DNA of 64,000 nt from assembly GCF_032854445.1 (NCBI RefSeq), contig NC_088302.1:6631338-6695337 (forward strand). The letters are read 5' to 3'. Below the pieces are notes generated by a model. It did not search any database. It worked only from the letters and a program-made list of their open reading frames with translations, and was not told the DNA's origin. Below are positions 45,010-55,272 of the stretch, piece after piece (the stretch's first letter is position 1; each line of letters begins with the position of its first letter). The DNA comes from Liolophura sinensis (lineage: Eukaryota > Mollusca > Polyplacophora > Chitonida > Chitonidae). Made by a program: the position numbers and the translations under genes.

Positions 45010-46322
45010 ATTATTTATAATATAAGCCATTACACTGTAAATATTTAATAGCAGCGTCGCCGCGTACCTTGTGGAGTAATTTAAATAATGACTCGACCAT
45101 GCATAACTTTTACTGAGCATGGACGAAGGCTACAGTTTATCAGGATATGTATTTTATGCCATATTCGTCATCACAAGCAACACACATGGGTGCGGTGCTC
45201 CCATCTAAAGTACGAATGGAGAATACAGCAGTTTAAATAAAAATTATTACCAGATGTAGAGTAGTTTTCATGCAGTTTATTTCGAACCTGTATGCCCTAT
45301 TCACACTGTTTAAGGAGTCGAATTCACCTAAGTATATTGGGCCGACAATTATTGTACAGGATTTGTATGATTACTGACATTTTCTGAAAGGCGGCTTAAG
45401 CCTTCTGGTCTGTGACAGCGTTTCCGCGTACATCATTCACTTGGAATCTAACGGAACATGACATTAGCTTTCTAAATAAGGCCAAGTTACTATTTGCTGT
45501 TGCCAAAATACGGGAAAATTATATCATTAAAGACGCACAGCATAGAGAGTAAAACAAAGGAGCGACCATAGTGTGAGAGTAACCGTAAAAATACCACCTC
45601 TTGTCAGTGTACCTCAGTCAGGGTTTTATTCTAACAGTTCCTGTAAATGCATAAATAGTAGCAATTTACACGCCCCCTAGCACCATGTCTTAAGCAGAAT
45701 TAGGTAAGAAAAGATTGCAGTGGTATTATTTGCAATTTGTTAGACGTCACTGGTCTAGAATTACTCAAAATGCTCTTTTTGTCAGCACATTTAACACACA
45801 ATCACATTAAAACAAGGGGAAGGGACCAGGTCTCGGGGATGCTTCATCAACCAGCAGAACCCTCGTTTATGCAGGAATACAATATAATTATGCAGTGAGT
45901 CACCGCATAACTTTGATGTCTGGACGTGTCCAGAAAAACACATGATAAGGCCAGAATAATCTTGGCCGAAAGGCCTTGAAGAGGACGACATAAAGACTAG
46001 ACTCAATACACCAAGGTACACGCAGTCGTAACCCTATCTGCATCCCTCGACAAATTATTACATACAAAATCATAGTTAGCCTTAATTTCATCAAAACTGC
46101 CGAATTATAAGATTTGTGTCACATAAATCAAATATTATTTTTGTGGAGGAAGTCAGTTAGAAGCCTCTGGAGAAACAGACCGGGACAATTAAAATATCAG
46201 TTTCTTTCACACTGAGAAATTTCAACGGCTTATAGTAAACGCGATGAGGGGATATTTCATATTTGGACTGTTTTTTTTTTTTTTTGTTTTTTTTTGATAT
46301 GCCCATTTTTCATGTGTTTGGA
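45010..46322 (-). mobile_element. N13: divergent relative of family N, 3' part only
   Basis: The minus strand gives a stretch matching the ORF2 C-terminus: APMCVACDDEYGIKYIS (family APECVGCDAQYGIKHIL), then DAAIKYLQCNGLYYKL (family DVVINYLKAIGLYHKI) ending near 45010. Further up are VNDVRGNAVTDQKA (family HTGIHGNTVVDREAK, about 45455-45410) and CFSGHVQTSKLCGDSLHNYI (family VSSGHAQRAVICSDSLSCLL, about 45935-45875). A thumb remnant lies at 46322-46300. The distance from the other copies is much greater than among N1-N10, so this is an older or sister lineage. Repeat R (45533-45870) seems inserted in its RNase H. Confidence 0.6.
45533..45810 (+). repeat. Repeat R, longest plus-strand copy
   Basis: Aligns along its length with the reverse complement of 61905-62175. 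Shared words are TCAGGGTTTTA (CAGGGTTTTAATC in the other copy), GCAATTTACACGCCCCC, TTAGACGTCACTGGTCTAGA and ATTACTCAAAATGC. It may extend to about 45870 (GATGCTTCATCAA), which is also seen at 9338-9385. Class unknown; no coding frame. Confidence 0.65.
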
Positions 46323-47689
46323 AAACTACTATCATTTCGATTGGTGTTTACTAAAAAGCGTTCCTTCGTGTTTTCATATTGAACCCATTAAAATATTGGT
46401 AGAGCCAGAGATGGGTGAATTTAGTAACGACGTAATCAATCAAAACTCTCTTTCCGGAAAATGATCTTACAGTATAATGATTACAATCTTTTAGCACACC
46501 TGTGCCTTTTTTTGAATAATTAGTTTGCCATGTATTTGATATATTGCAACATTTTCACACAAATCATTTAAATATCAGATACGGTATCTGCAAAATACTA
46601 GCCCAGTAAAGTATTGTTATTACTTCCAATGACCTTTACAAACTTAAATCTGAGTTGTACATGGCTAAATCTTACATGAACGGGGTTATGGGTATCTCAG
46701 TATTATGGCGAACCCTCCATATGAAGTTTGCATATGTCAATGCCTTCATGTCTTCCTTTACTTTCACAATGGACATAATTTTCTTATAAGTACACACGTT
46801 GTCCAGTCATGTTTCCTTGCTCTAACCTTTTCAATGGAGCGAGGCAGCGGCAAGTGTACCATTTTTAAAGTCTGTGGTATGACCCGATCCGGGTTTTATT
46901 CTAGTGTCTTGGTAAAGGTGGAAGCACGGTTTGTGAATAACGCATAATATGTAACATCGTCAACATTGCGTGTCAAAACGATCATTTTGTGATACAATAT
47001 TACATTTGTAGTGTGCTTCGTTCCATTGATTGTCACTTAGATTGTGCTTCACATTCTTCAAAGATTTCAGCACAAAACCACAATTCTCAACTTTACAACG
47101 CATATCAAATTGTTTCTAAACTAGTATAAAATTTAGCTTGAAATACGGATCATACGAAATATTGATAGGCAAAAAATGATAAAATCTTTCTTTTGTTGAA
47201 TTCATGCAAAATATTTTGTCCGACACATACAAGTAGTAACCGAGAGGTAGTGAATATAGATTTGGCTAATTTCCTCTCATTTTCGAACTATATTCAGTAT
47301 GTTTATTGTTCAAGTCCAAATTAACTTTATTTTTAATGGGGAAGACGCATTACGTTTTAGTCTGATCATTTCTTGTAAAACACCTGCATTCACGTCTTGC
47401 TTATGCCTTGGTAATGTTGCTTGGTAATTTGCGAGTTTCATTAAATGTTAAAATATTTCTTTTCCAGGCCAAAGATAGGTTGATATTACTTTACAGAACA
47501 GAAACAGCAAATTCGTCAGACGGAAAATCAAGCTATTCTTTCCCTGCCTGTCGCTGTAACGACTTGAATTATTTGTCATATAGGCTAATGACGCGGGGTT
47601 GAACTGTTGTCTGAAAAATTACTAAACCCGTTGCGAATAGGTTCATATATAAAAAAGAGGTTCTGATAAGTTTAAAGCAGTATTATGAT
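46323..47689. other. No recognisable gene; T-rich tract at 46270-46297
   Basis: AT-rich sequence. An open frame of 80 codons at 46705-46947 lacks any recognisable domain. Confidence 0.4.
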
Positions 47690-47977
47690 TTAAATTTATT
47701 TGTAAGTATCGCCAGATTTTACCGTGTGATTAGTTTTCCGGCCTTTGAGTCCAGCAGCCTCGGCTTCTCCTTTCATTAGCTCTCCCAAACGATGCTCTTC
47801 CATTGGAGTGGAGTAATACCACACAGCTGGATCAGGTTTGAGGCGACATTCGGGAATTGGTGTGAGGTAGAACCGACTGCAAGGAGACACAGATTTTTCT
47901 TGACGAGCACGGACGAACATCGTGTTGTGCCGTCTGCTTGTTGACAAACGAAAAGTAGCCCGTAAGTGTGACGTCAC
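47690..47977 (-). pseudogene. Tyrosine-recombinase relic (Crypton/DUF3504-like)
   Basis: The minus-strand frame contains CRLKPDPAVWYYSTPM, EHRLGELMKGEAEAAGLKGR and KTNHTVKSGDTYK. It resembles the part of eukaryotic tyrosine recombinases where a WY...PMG block leads to a LG-x-LMK helix and the catalytic TNHSxRKT motif. Here the Arg of that motif cannot be aligned (TNHTVKSG) and the frame ends soon after, so the active site is lost. The frame starts at 47977 with sequence I do not recognise. Assignment to a Crypton-like group is from memory of these motifs. Confidence 0.45.
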
Positions 47978-48581
47978 AGTTACAACTGTCCAATATATTA
48001 AAAATATCGGAAAGTTGTGTTTACTACATAATATAGTAGGCGCTGGACACTTAGGTGTATACTAAGGCTGAAATATTGGCGATGCAGCGTCCGCAACCGG
48101 CTATCGGCTATTGTTACGCGATATGAAATAATCAGCACGGTTTTACCCAGTTTATTTAGCGTTCGAGTTTATTTACTTACGTTTCTGACAAGTGGGTGTA
48201 TAATAAATAGGTTAATGGATTGTATGGTCCTGTATGTTTGAGCTTCCCAAATCTCCAGGATATGCATATTGTTCATTTCTTACGTAGCAAAATATTGTAC
48301 AGTGGCTTGATTATGAGAATAGAGGATTATGAGCACCGATCCTAAGGACCTCACATGTAAATGTTTATGTGTGTTTGTTGTTTATCTTTTACAAAGGGTA
48401 CCACAGATTATCGCTGAAACGTATATGTTTATGCTCCACAATAAATGTATTTTATCATTCTGATTGCCGAAGATTCCATGACCGCTGGGTGTTTGATTGG
48501 AGACGTGACTACTAGAGGATACAGGTATCTAGTATTCTTTACCAGACAGCAGCTTGAGATACAACGTCGGAGATATGGTGC
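47978..48581. other. No recognisable feature
   Basis: A short AGGCTGAAATATTGGCGATG phrase at 48064 resembles the family-N 3' end, but the match is too short to call. Confidence 0.4.
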
Positions 48582-48800
48582 TTGGATCTACCTTTTGAAG
48601 TAGTAAAGGAACACTTCCAACAGCTGTTCTCCATCCATGCATTCGTGAAATCCGACCAATCCCTCAGCACACTATCATACATATATGGCACATGGTTTGA
48701 GAGCTCTGAATGGAGTGTCAGAAACTGGAGTGTACTTGGACTGGAGGTCAAGACAAACATTGATGTTACATGGTGGCACAACAGACTAAAACCATCGTGT
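48582..48800 (+). pseudogene. MULE-type (FLYWCH-associated) transposase C-terminal relic
   Basis: The plus-strand frame reads VVKEHFQQLFSIHAFVKSDQ, YIYGTWFESSEWSVRNWSVL and KTNIDVTWWHNRLK. In animal MULE-type transposases the C-terminal region has YI..TWI....WPP..W followed by RTNNDVEGWHNRLN, which this matches well in order and spacing. Only this segment of about 70 codons is recognisable. Beyond 48800 the frame runs into unrelated and SINE sequence. The catalytic DDE part is absent, so it is a fragment. Confidence 0.5.
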
Positions 48801-48899
48801 CAAGCGTGCAAATCTTCAAGTGTACGTGCTTGTACCCCTACTGAACAAAGAGGCCCAACTTGTAATTATCTCATATGTGCCACGAACACAAAAGAACAC

Positions 48900-49135
48900 A
48901 TCTTGACTGGTGTTTTACAAGATATCACTTATACCCCGATGGCCAGCATTAAGGCGGGAGCAAACCGGTCAGGACGCGGAGAAAAACCACGACTATCCAC
49001 AAGTTTTTGACAGATCTTTCCTCGCACGGCCGGAGAGGAAGTCACCATGAGTTAGACTTAAACTCACAGCGATCGCTTGGGTGAGAGGCTTCTGGGTCAT
49101 TGCACCGCGCTAACCGCTAACGGCGTAGGTAGCCA
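48900..49135 (-). mobile_element. SINE-alpha copy, nearly complete
   Basis: Reverse complement of SINE-alpha. The minus strand begins CTACGCCGTTAGCGGTTAGC (box A-like), then GCTGTGAGTTTAAGTC (box B-like), TGACTTCCTCTCCGGCCGTG, CTTAATGCTGGCC, and ends TGTAAAACACCAGTCAAGAT. The head differs from the 44.5 kb copy, so two head variants may exist. Confidence 0.7.
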
Positions 49136-49818
49136 TGGAAAAAGTGTCCCACAAAACATCAAAATGCAAACCACTTTATTTCTGTGATGTTGTGTAACCG
49201 ATATAATGCAGTCCAATGTAAACAAAATGGTTGACATGGCGAAATCGAAATTGCTTCCATGTTATCAATTTTAACTAAACCGGCAACAGTTATTTCTTGA
49301 GCACAAAGACACCGGTTTGCGCTGCCCATGCGCGGAGACTGTTTTGCCACATGGGTCCGGGTTACGCTCTACCGTAAAAATTACGGTAAAATTATTTGCT
49401 GCCCTTTCTCTTTATTTGCTTTGTCCCCTGATAAATTGGAAAAAGGAAAGGAAGAAATGCGTTTCTCCTTAATATAATGATCTTTATTTTGTTATTTGCA
49501 AGAATAATATATAGTTAATTGACTACGTAAAGGATCCATTAATTGCAGTCACATTTATATGTGATGAGATATGCACTGTCAACCTATATTTATTTATATA
49601 CATATATTTTCAAACAGTAAGCTCCAAAATCTTGCGCTTCCAGGAATGAAATAATTGATGTCGTTCGAAAGTGATTGTAATGTCTGAAGTATCATGCCGA
49701 AGACACCAGACATGACACCACATCCAGTCACAATGTACTGAGAACAATCCAACAACTCATGTTTCATGTAAAAACGAGGCAACAGCAAGTACTATTTTTA
49801 AAACCTTCGTGTGATCTG
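49136..49818. other. No recognisable gene
   Basis: A minus-strand open frame of 63 codons at 49159-49350 has no domain that I can name. The rest is AT-rich. Confidence 0.4.
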
Positions 49819-50407
49819 CCCCCGTGAGGTTTCCGGGGTGATAACAATAGCACTTCAGCCCTCTACGCAAGCTTGTCGTAAAAGACGACTAACCTAGAGC
49901 TCTCCTGTGTGAGCCCGGTGAATATAACAGGCTCACATCTTCTCGGTTGTGTGAGAGAACCGGGGTGCGACCTGTTTGCCGTGGGTTGCGACCCGTAATC
50001 TCCGGGGACGGGATCCTGGTGGCTGAGGGTGTGTTGGTCTTGCGAGATCCTCACGCCCAACACGTCACTTACTTGGAGTGAGACGGGCGGTCGGAAGGGC
50101 CCGGTCCGATCAATCGGCTTGGTCACGTCTTGCCTCTGCGTTGTCCCAGAATTTCTCCACAACACCATTCCTTAAAGAAAATGTTATTTCTGAAACTTCG
50201 TTTACGGAACTACGTTTTGAGGCGGTGACTCATGGGTCAATCGAGTAGATTGAATTTAACCTTTGGTATGAATCAATCTGTTCGAGTATACCTCATATGG
50301 AATCCTTGATGTCTTTCCTGCCGGGTATTCCCAGGTTCAGGCATCGCCCTTGTTGGCACTCCGTGGTGGGTGGGGAACATATGGGGTGAATTTTTAATAT
50401 ATATACA
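49819..50407 (+). other. N9 5' untranslated leader
   Basis: Collinear with N6 and N10. The stem-loop arms TGTGAGCC (about 49909-49916) and GGCTCACA (about 49931-49938) pair over 8 bases. Confidence 0.8.
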
Positions 50408-51756
50408 ATGAGTTCCATAAACCACTCTGCTAATGCTTCAAATATATCTATCCGAACTTCCTCCCAGCCAATTCCAGGTGCTGATAAAAAGGGAGTTGGA
50501 AGTTTTATCTGATCCGCTTGATAATAGACAGGACAATTGGCCGGCATTTATCGTTCTCTCCACTAGGAGTGAACAGAAGCCGGCCTCAAATATTCATTCT
50601 TTTCTTCTAAAAAGGGCTCTAGAAGACACTTTAAAAACTGTTAAAAAATACGATCCGGGGACATTCTCATCGAATGTTTCCGGAAACAACAATCAAAAAA
50701 TTTGTTATCTCTGAAGAAAATCTCTGATATATCTGTTTATACATCCCCTTACAATTCCCTGGACAGCTGTCAGCGAATAATACGTGATAGGGATGGAGAT
50801 ATCATTGATTTATCCGAAGAATAAATCTGTTCTGAACTGAAACCGCAGGGTGTTGACAGAGTGAAGCGTTTCACAACAAAAAAAGCTGGCAACATCTGCA
50901 AAATAAATACATACCTTTTGAACTTCAATAGTACGTCTCTGCCATCTTATATCTACATTGGCCCGTATAGGGTTAATGTCGATTTATATATCCCTAACCC
51001 TACACGGTGTTTTACTTACCAGAAGTTTGGCCACGGCAAGGGCCAATGCAAAAATAAACTTGCTTGTTTCAGATGCGGCAGCGAAGGTCATGATGGTTTC
51101 GACTGTAGCAGCACAGTTAAGTGCTGCAATTGCGGTGGAGATCACATGGCCTCCTCTAGAGACTGTTCGCTTTTCCTTAAGGAAAAGAAATAATAAATTT
51201 AAAAACAAAAAACAATATCTCTTATCAAGAGGCCCGCAAATTGTCCTCCCTTTCTAATAATTTACCGCAGCCTTCGTTTGCCAATGTGGTCAAGAGAGTA
51301 GCATCTGTTGCTACTCAAACGTCACTGACTTGGCTCATTGGAAACGACAAACCTAGTTCCATAGTCTTACAGCCTTCTGCTCAAACTGCCCGTAATTCCT
51401 GTTCAACCCAGGCCAATACACTAAATCAAAAAACCCGAGGAAATAACACACAACAAACTGATAGGCCTAAACCTAATCAAACTGAAAACAAAGCTGCGAA
51501 AAGTAAATCTAAAAATCAATCTCATAATGAAAATCACAAACCTAGTGGTCCAACGGAACGTCCCTCTAAGGCCACTAGGGACCCTGTTCAAACTTTTAAT
51601 ACGTTTGGATCGTTGGAGGATGTTGGTCCTTTAACATCAGATGCGGAGGTGATGGATACATCACCCGCACCAGGGAGATCTTCCAGCCGATCTTCACGGA
51701 AGGGTCCTCTGCGGTCCAAACATAAAGATAAATCCCCCATACGCGTTCCCCAATAA
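50408..51756 (+). pseudogene. N9 ORF1: zinc-knuckle RNA-binding protein, few defects
   Basis: The start MSSINHSANASNISIRTS is at 50408. A short deletion near 50490 shifts the frame, after which ELEVLSDPLDNRQDNWPAFI continues. Stops occur near 50715 and 50822. The knuckle region 50861-51193 reads CFTYQKFGHGKGQC (the second Cys is Tyr), CFRCGSEGHDGFDC and CCNCGGDHMASSRDC. The C-terminal part 51241-51756 is fully open: NLPQPSFANVVKRV, TQTSLTW, a Lys/Asn-rich stretch, and SRSSRKGPLRSKHKDKSPIR before the TAA. The basic tail and knuckles suit RNA packaging. Confidence 0.83.
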
Positions 51757-51758
51757 TG
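51754..51758 (+). promoter_or_regulatory. TAATG stop/start overlap (N9)
   Basis: TAA of ORF1 (51754-51756) and ATG of ORF2 (51756-51758) share one base. The frames on both sides are open, which makes this the clearest example in the window. Confidence 0.65.
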
Positions 51759-54700
51759 TCTTCTTTAGACAAAATTATACAATGGAATTGTCGAGGCCTT
51801 AAGGTAAATTTTAGTGAGATAACAGAACTTGTTCAATCATTAAATCCTATTGCCCTTTGTCTTCAGGAAACTCACCTGAAGACATCTGACAAAGATAAAT
51901 TATCTCTTAAAAATTATTCCTCATACAGCACTTACTAATTCTTTAGAACGTGTAGCTTTTGAGATGTTCTATGAGGCTGATATCATCTCAGAGTCTCTTA
52001 ATGCAGCAGATGATCCTATATTAAAATTTAATGAGCCTGTTTTACAAGCGCCTGACAGAACTATCACTAAGACCTCGACAAATCCCACATCCAAGAGTAA
52101 ACCCTGGTACGACAATGACTGTGGTAAAGCCAAAAAGGAGCGAAAAAAAGCTGAACGAAGACTTATTCATTGTCCTACTGATAATCATTTAAACCAGGTT
52201 CGTAATTTTAGAGCTAAGGCTCGTCGATTACTCAAGTGCAAGAGACGATCTTGTTGGCGGCACTTTGTTTCGGGCATTACGTCAAAAACACCCATGCGTA
52301 AGGTCTGGAACATGGTTCAGAAGCTTATGGGCAAAAACAATAAAGCGAAATTCCACCATTTGAAAGATGGAGATAATATATTTACCTCTCCATCCAATAT
52401 AGCAAATATATTAGCTAAGACAATTTCCAAGAAATGTTCTTCTGAGAATTATACTAAAAGAATTCCAACACATTAAAAACCAGAAGGAGGAAATTAAATT
52501 GCCCTTTTCTTCTAAAAATTTAGACGATTATAATCGTCCTTTTGATATCGAGGAATTTACAACTGCATTAAGAAAGGCCCACGATACTACTTGTGGTCCT
52601 GATAACGTATATTAGGAGTTTCTGAATCATTTACCACCTGAGCCACTGGAGACTCTCCTGGACTTGCTTAATGATATTTGGATAACTGGTAATTTCCCAC
52701 CGTCATGGAGGGAGGCGTGTATTATCCCAGTTCCAAACCCGGTAAGGATCATAATGATCCAAATACCGTCCCATAGCTCTTTCTAGCTGTGTCTGTAAGA
52801 CTATGGAACTGATGACTAATGATAGACTTCTTTGGTTTCTTGAAACCAACAAGTTTTTATCTAATATTTAATGTGGTTTTCTACTTAAGATTACCTTGTT
52901 CGATTTGAAACTTTTATTCGTGATAGTTTTGTTAATAATGAACATGTGGTGTCGATATTTTTTTGACCTTGAAAAGGCCTACGACACCACATGGAAAGAT
53001 GGTATTTTAAAAGACCCAGCGGATATGGGTCTTACCTTTATTTATATCTCAATTTTTATCCGATCGTCAGTTTAAGGTACGGGTTGGGTCCACTCTTTCT
53101 GACTCTTATGAGCAGAAAATGGGTGTACCCCAGGGCAGCATTCTGTCACCAACTCTGTTCAGCATAAAAATAAATAGCGTAGCAAAAACATTAACATCTG
53201 ACACAGAGGGGTCTTTATACGTGGATGATTTCCTTATATGCTATAGAGCTAAGAGTAGGAATAATATCGAACGTCAGTTGCAGCTTTGTCTCTATAAAAT
53301 CGACAAATGGGCAACTGAAAACGGTTTTAGATTTTCGACGTCTAAAACCGTCACCGGCCCGGATAGCACAGTTGGTAGAGCGTCCTCTTCGGGACCGGTA
53401 GATCCAGGATCAATCCTTGATTGAGTCACACCTAAGACTTTAAAAGAGGAAGTTGTAACTTCCTCGCTTGGCGTTCAGCATGAAGGGGATAGTGCAACGA
53501 CTGGTTGACCCGTATCAGTGTAATGGCTCGGGCGTTGCGGCTTACTTGCTTTCGGTAAGTCGTCTCCGTGAAGCAGCACTAAATAAAAGAGCGGTGGAAA
53601 TCCGTACTGCTACAAGGAGGCACATTACATGCACCCTAAAGATTCCTTCGTCGTCATATGACTGAAAAATTGTTGAGTACGACGTTAAACCCCAAGCACT
53701 CACTCACTCACTCTAAAACCGTCGGTATGCATTTTTGTAACAAACGGAAACTTCATCTTGATCCCGAGCTTAAGTTTTGTGGTAAAGAGATTAAAATTGT
53801 TGGAGAAACCAAATTTTTAGGTATAATATTTGATAGTAAGCTATCTTTTATACCTCATATAAAAATGCTTAAAGCTAAATGTACAGAGGCATTCGATATA
53901 ATTAAGGTCGTGTCTAGCACCGATTGGGGTGCTGATCGATCAGTTTTACTTAACTTATATCGTTCTCTGGTGAGGTCTAAATTGGACTATCGATCCATCA
54001 TTTACGGTTCCGCTAGGAAGTCGTATATTAAAATGTTGGATCCTGTTCATCACCAAGGTTTGAGGCTCAGCCTTGGTGGTTTTAGAACCTCACCAGTAGA
54101 AAGTTTATACGTGGAGGCAAATGAGCTTTCTTTATATAACCGACGTATAAAACTTAGCCTTCAATATGCTACAAAGCTTAAAGCACATCCAACAAACCCT
54201 GCCTACGACTGTGTTTTTAACTCATTATATGTAGACAAATATACTAAATGTCCTAACAAGATCCCTTCGTTCGGTCTTCTTATACGGGACCATATTGTGG
54301 GAGCTAACATCAAGCTGGAGGATATAGCTCCAGTGTCTTTCCCGGAGTCTCCTCCATGGCTTCTTCCACAACCTAAACTAATATTTGATCTACGTAAATA
54401 TAATAAATCATATACAAATCCTCTTATAATTCAGCAAAGTTTTGCTGAAACCAAGGCTGATTATATGGATTATAAATTTATATATACTGACGGGTCAAAG
54501 GATGGGGACAGAGTTGCGGCCGCGGCTGTCTTAGAGCAGGGGGGTCACTTCTCTTCGTCTGCCACCTTCATCTTCTATCTTTTCTGCAGAGGCCAGGGCT
54601 ATACCCCTGGCCTTATTATATGTCTCTGGGCATGACAAGAGGGCATTGGCATGTAGCGACTCGCTGTCTTGCCTTTTGGCGATTCAGAATAATAAATTTA

Positions 54701-55272
54701 AAAATCCATTGATATTTGATATCAAAGCCAAACACCGAAAACTAATTAAAAGAGGTAAAGATATTATATGCTGTTGGATACCAAGTCACATTGGTATCCA
54801 TGGAAACACAGTCGTGGACAGAGAAGCAAAAGCTGCCCTATATAAACCTGTATCTCGGGTTAAAATCCCTTATACTGACGTGGAGTCCAATATTCTTAAA
54901 TATATTTGTCGCCTTTGGCAGGGTGAATGGGACTTGCAGATCCACAATAAACTTCATGCTATTTATCCGGTCATTGGCTACAATAATTATACTTGCGAAA
55001 AGTCTCGTAGAGACCAAGTAGTCTCAACAAGGTGTCGTGTTGGGCATTCTCGTCTAACGCACAATTTCATACTAGATGGGAGCAGTGCTCCTGAGTGCGT
55101 TTTTTGCGATGCTCAATATGGCATCAAACATATCTTGATTGACTGTGTGGGCTTTGCCCACGTTTGCCAGAGATTCTACACGGTCGACTCTATATATGAT
55201 TTGTTTGACAACATCGCTGGCGATGTTGTCATCAATTATTTGAAGGCCATTGGCCTTTATCATAAGATATAA
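51756..55272 (+). pseudogene. N9 ORF2 relic: endonuclease (deleted), reverse transcriptase, RNase H
   Basis: The endonuclease N-terminus SLDKIIQWNCRGLK and LCLQETHLKTSDK is intact to 51935, then joins the linker, losing about 500 bases with the catalytic GDFNS and SAIDLT blocks. The linker 51964-52476 is open. The reverse transcriptase runs from about 52560 with NFPPSWREACIIP, then FFDLEKAYDTTWK after frame breaks, GVPQGSILSPTLFSIKI (53119 onward, motif B intact) and SLYVDDFLICYRAK (YVDD at about 53218). The SINE splits the next Ser-Lys-Thr-Val region. The frame resumes at 53658-54635 with thumb and RNase H start (FIYTDGSKDGDRVAAAAV), shifts once, and ends 54646-55272 with ACSDSLSCLL, GNTVVDREAKAAL and CVFCDAQYGIKHILIDCVGF. 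Confidence 0.87.
53353..53711 (+). mobile_element. SINE-beta, complete tRNA-derived copy inside N9
   Basis: Flanked by the 12-base duplication TCTAAAACCGTC (53341-53352 and 53712-53723). The head is tRNA-like: box A TAGCACAGTTGG (53364-53375) fits the RNA polymerase III consensus well, and GGATCAATCC (53407-53416) is the box B position. The body carries GGCTCGGGCGTTGCGG and ACAAGGAGGCACATTACATG, and the tail GAGTACGACGTTAAACCCCA is followed by CACT repeats. It does not encode a protein; the open frame across it is by chance. Removing it restores the N9 thumb sequence exactly. Confidence 0.88.

Noticed and set aside
48050-48110. Possible family-N 3' end
   Set aside because: Only about 20 bases resemble the tail and no ORF2 or ATTC repeat adjoins it.
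49819-49900. HDV-like ribozyme at the N 5' end
   Set aside because: The GTCG/CGAC hairpin followed by CTAA is suggestive, but I could not form the required P1 and P2 helices by eye; kept only as a test in the findings.
53353-53425. Possible tRNA gene
   Set aside because: Box A is good, but no cloverleaf acceptor stem closes, a body and CACT tail follow, and a 12-base duplication flanks the unit, so it is a SINE head.
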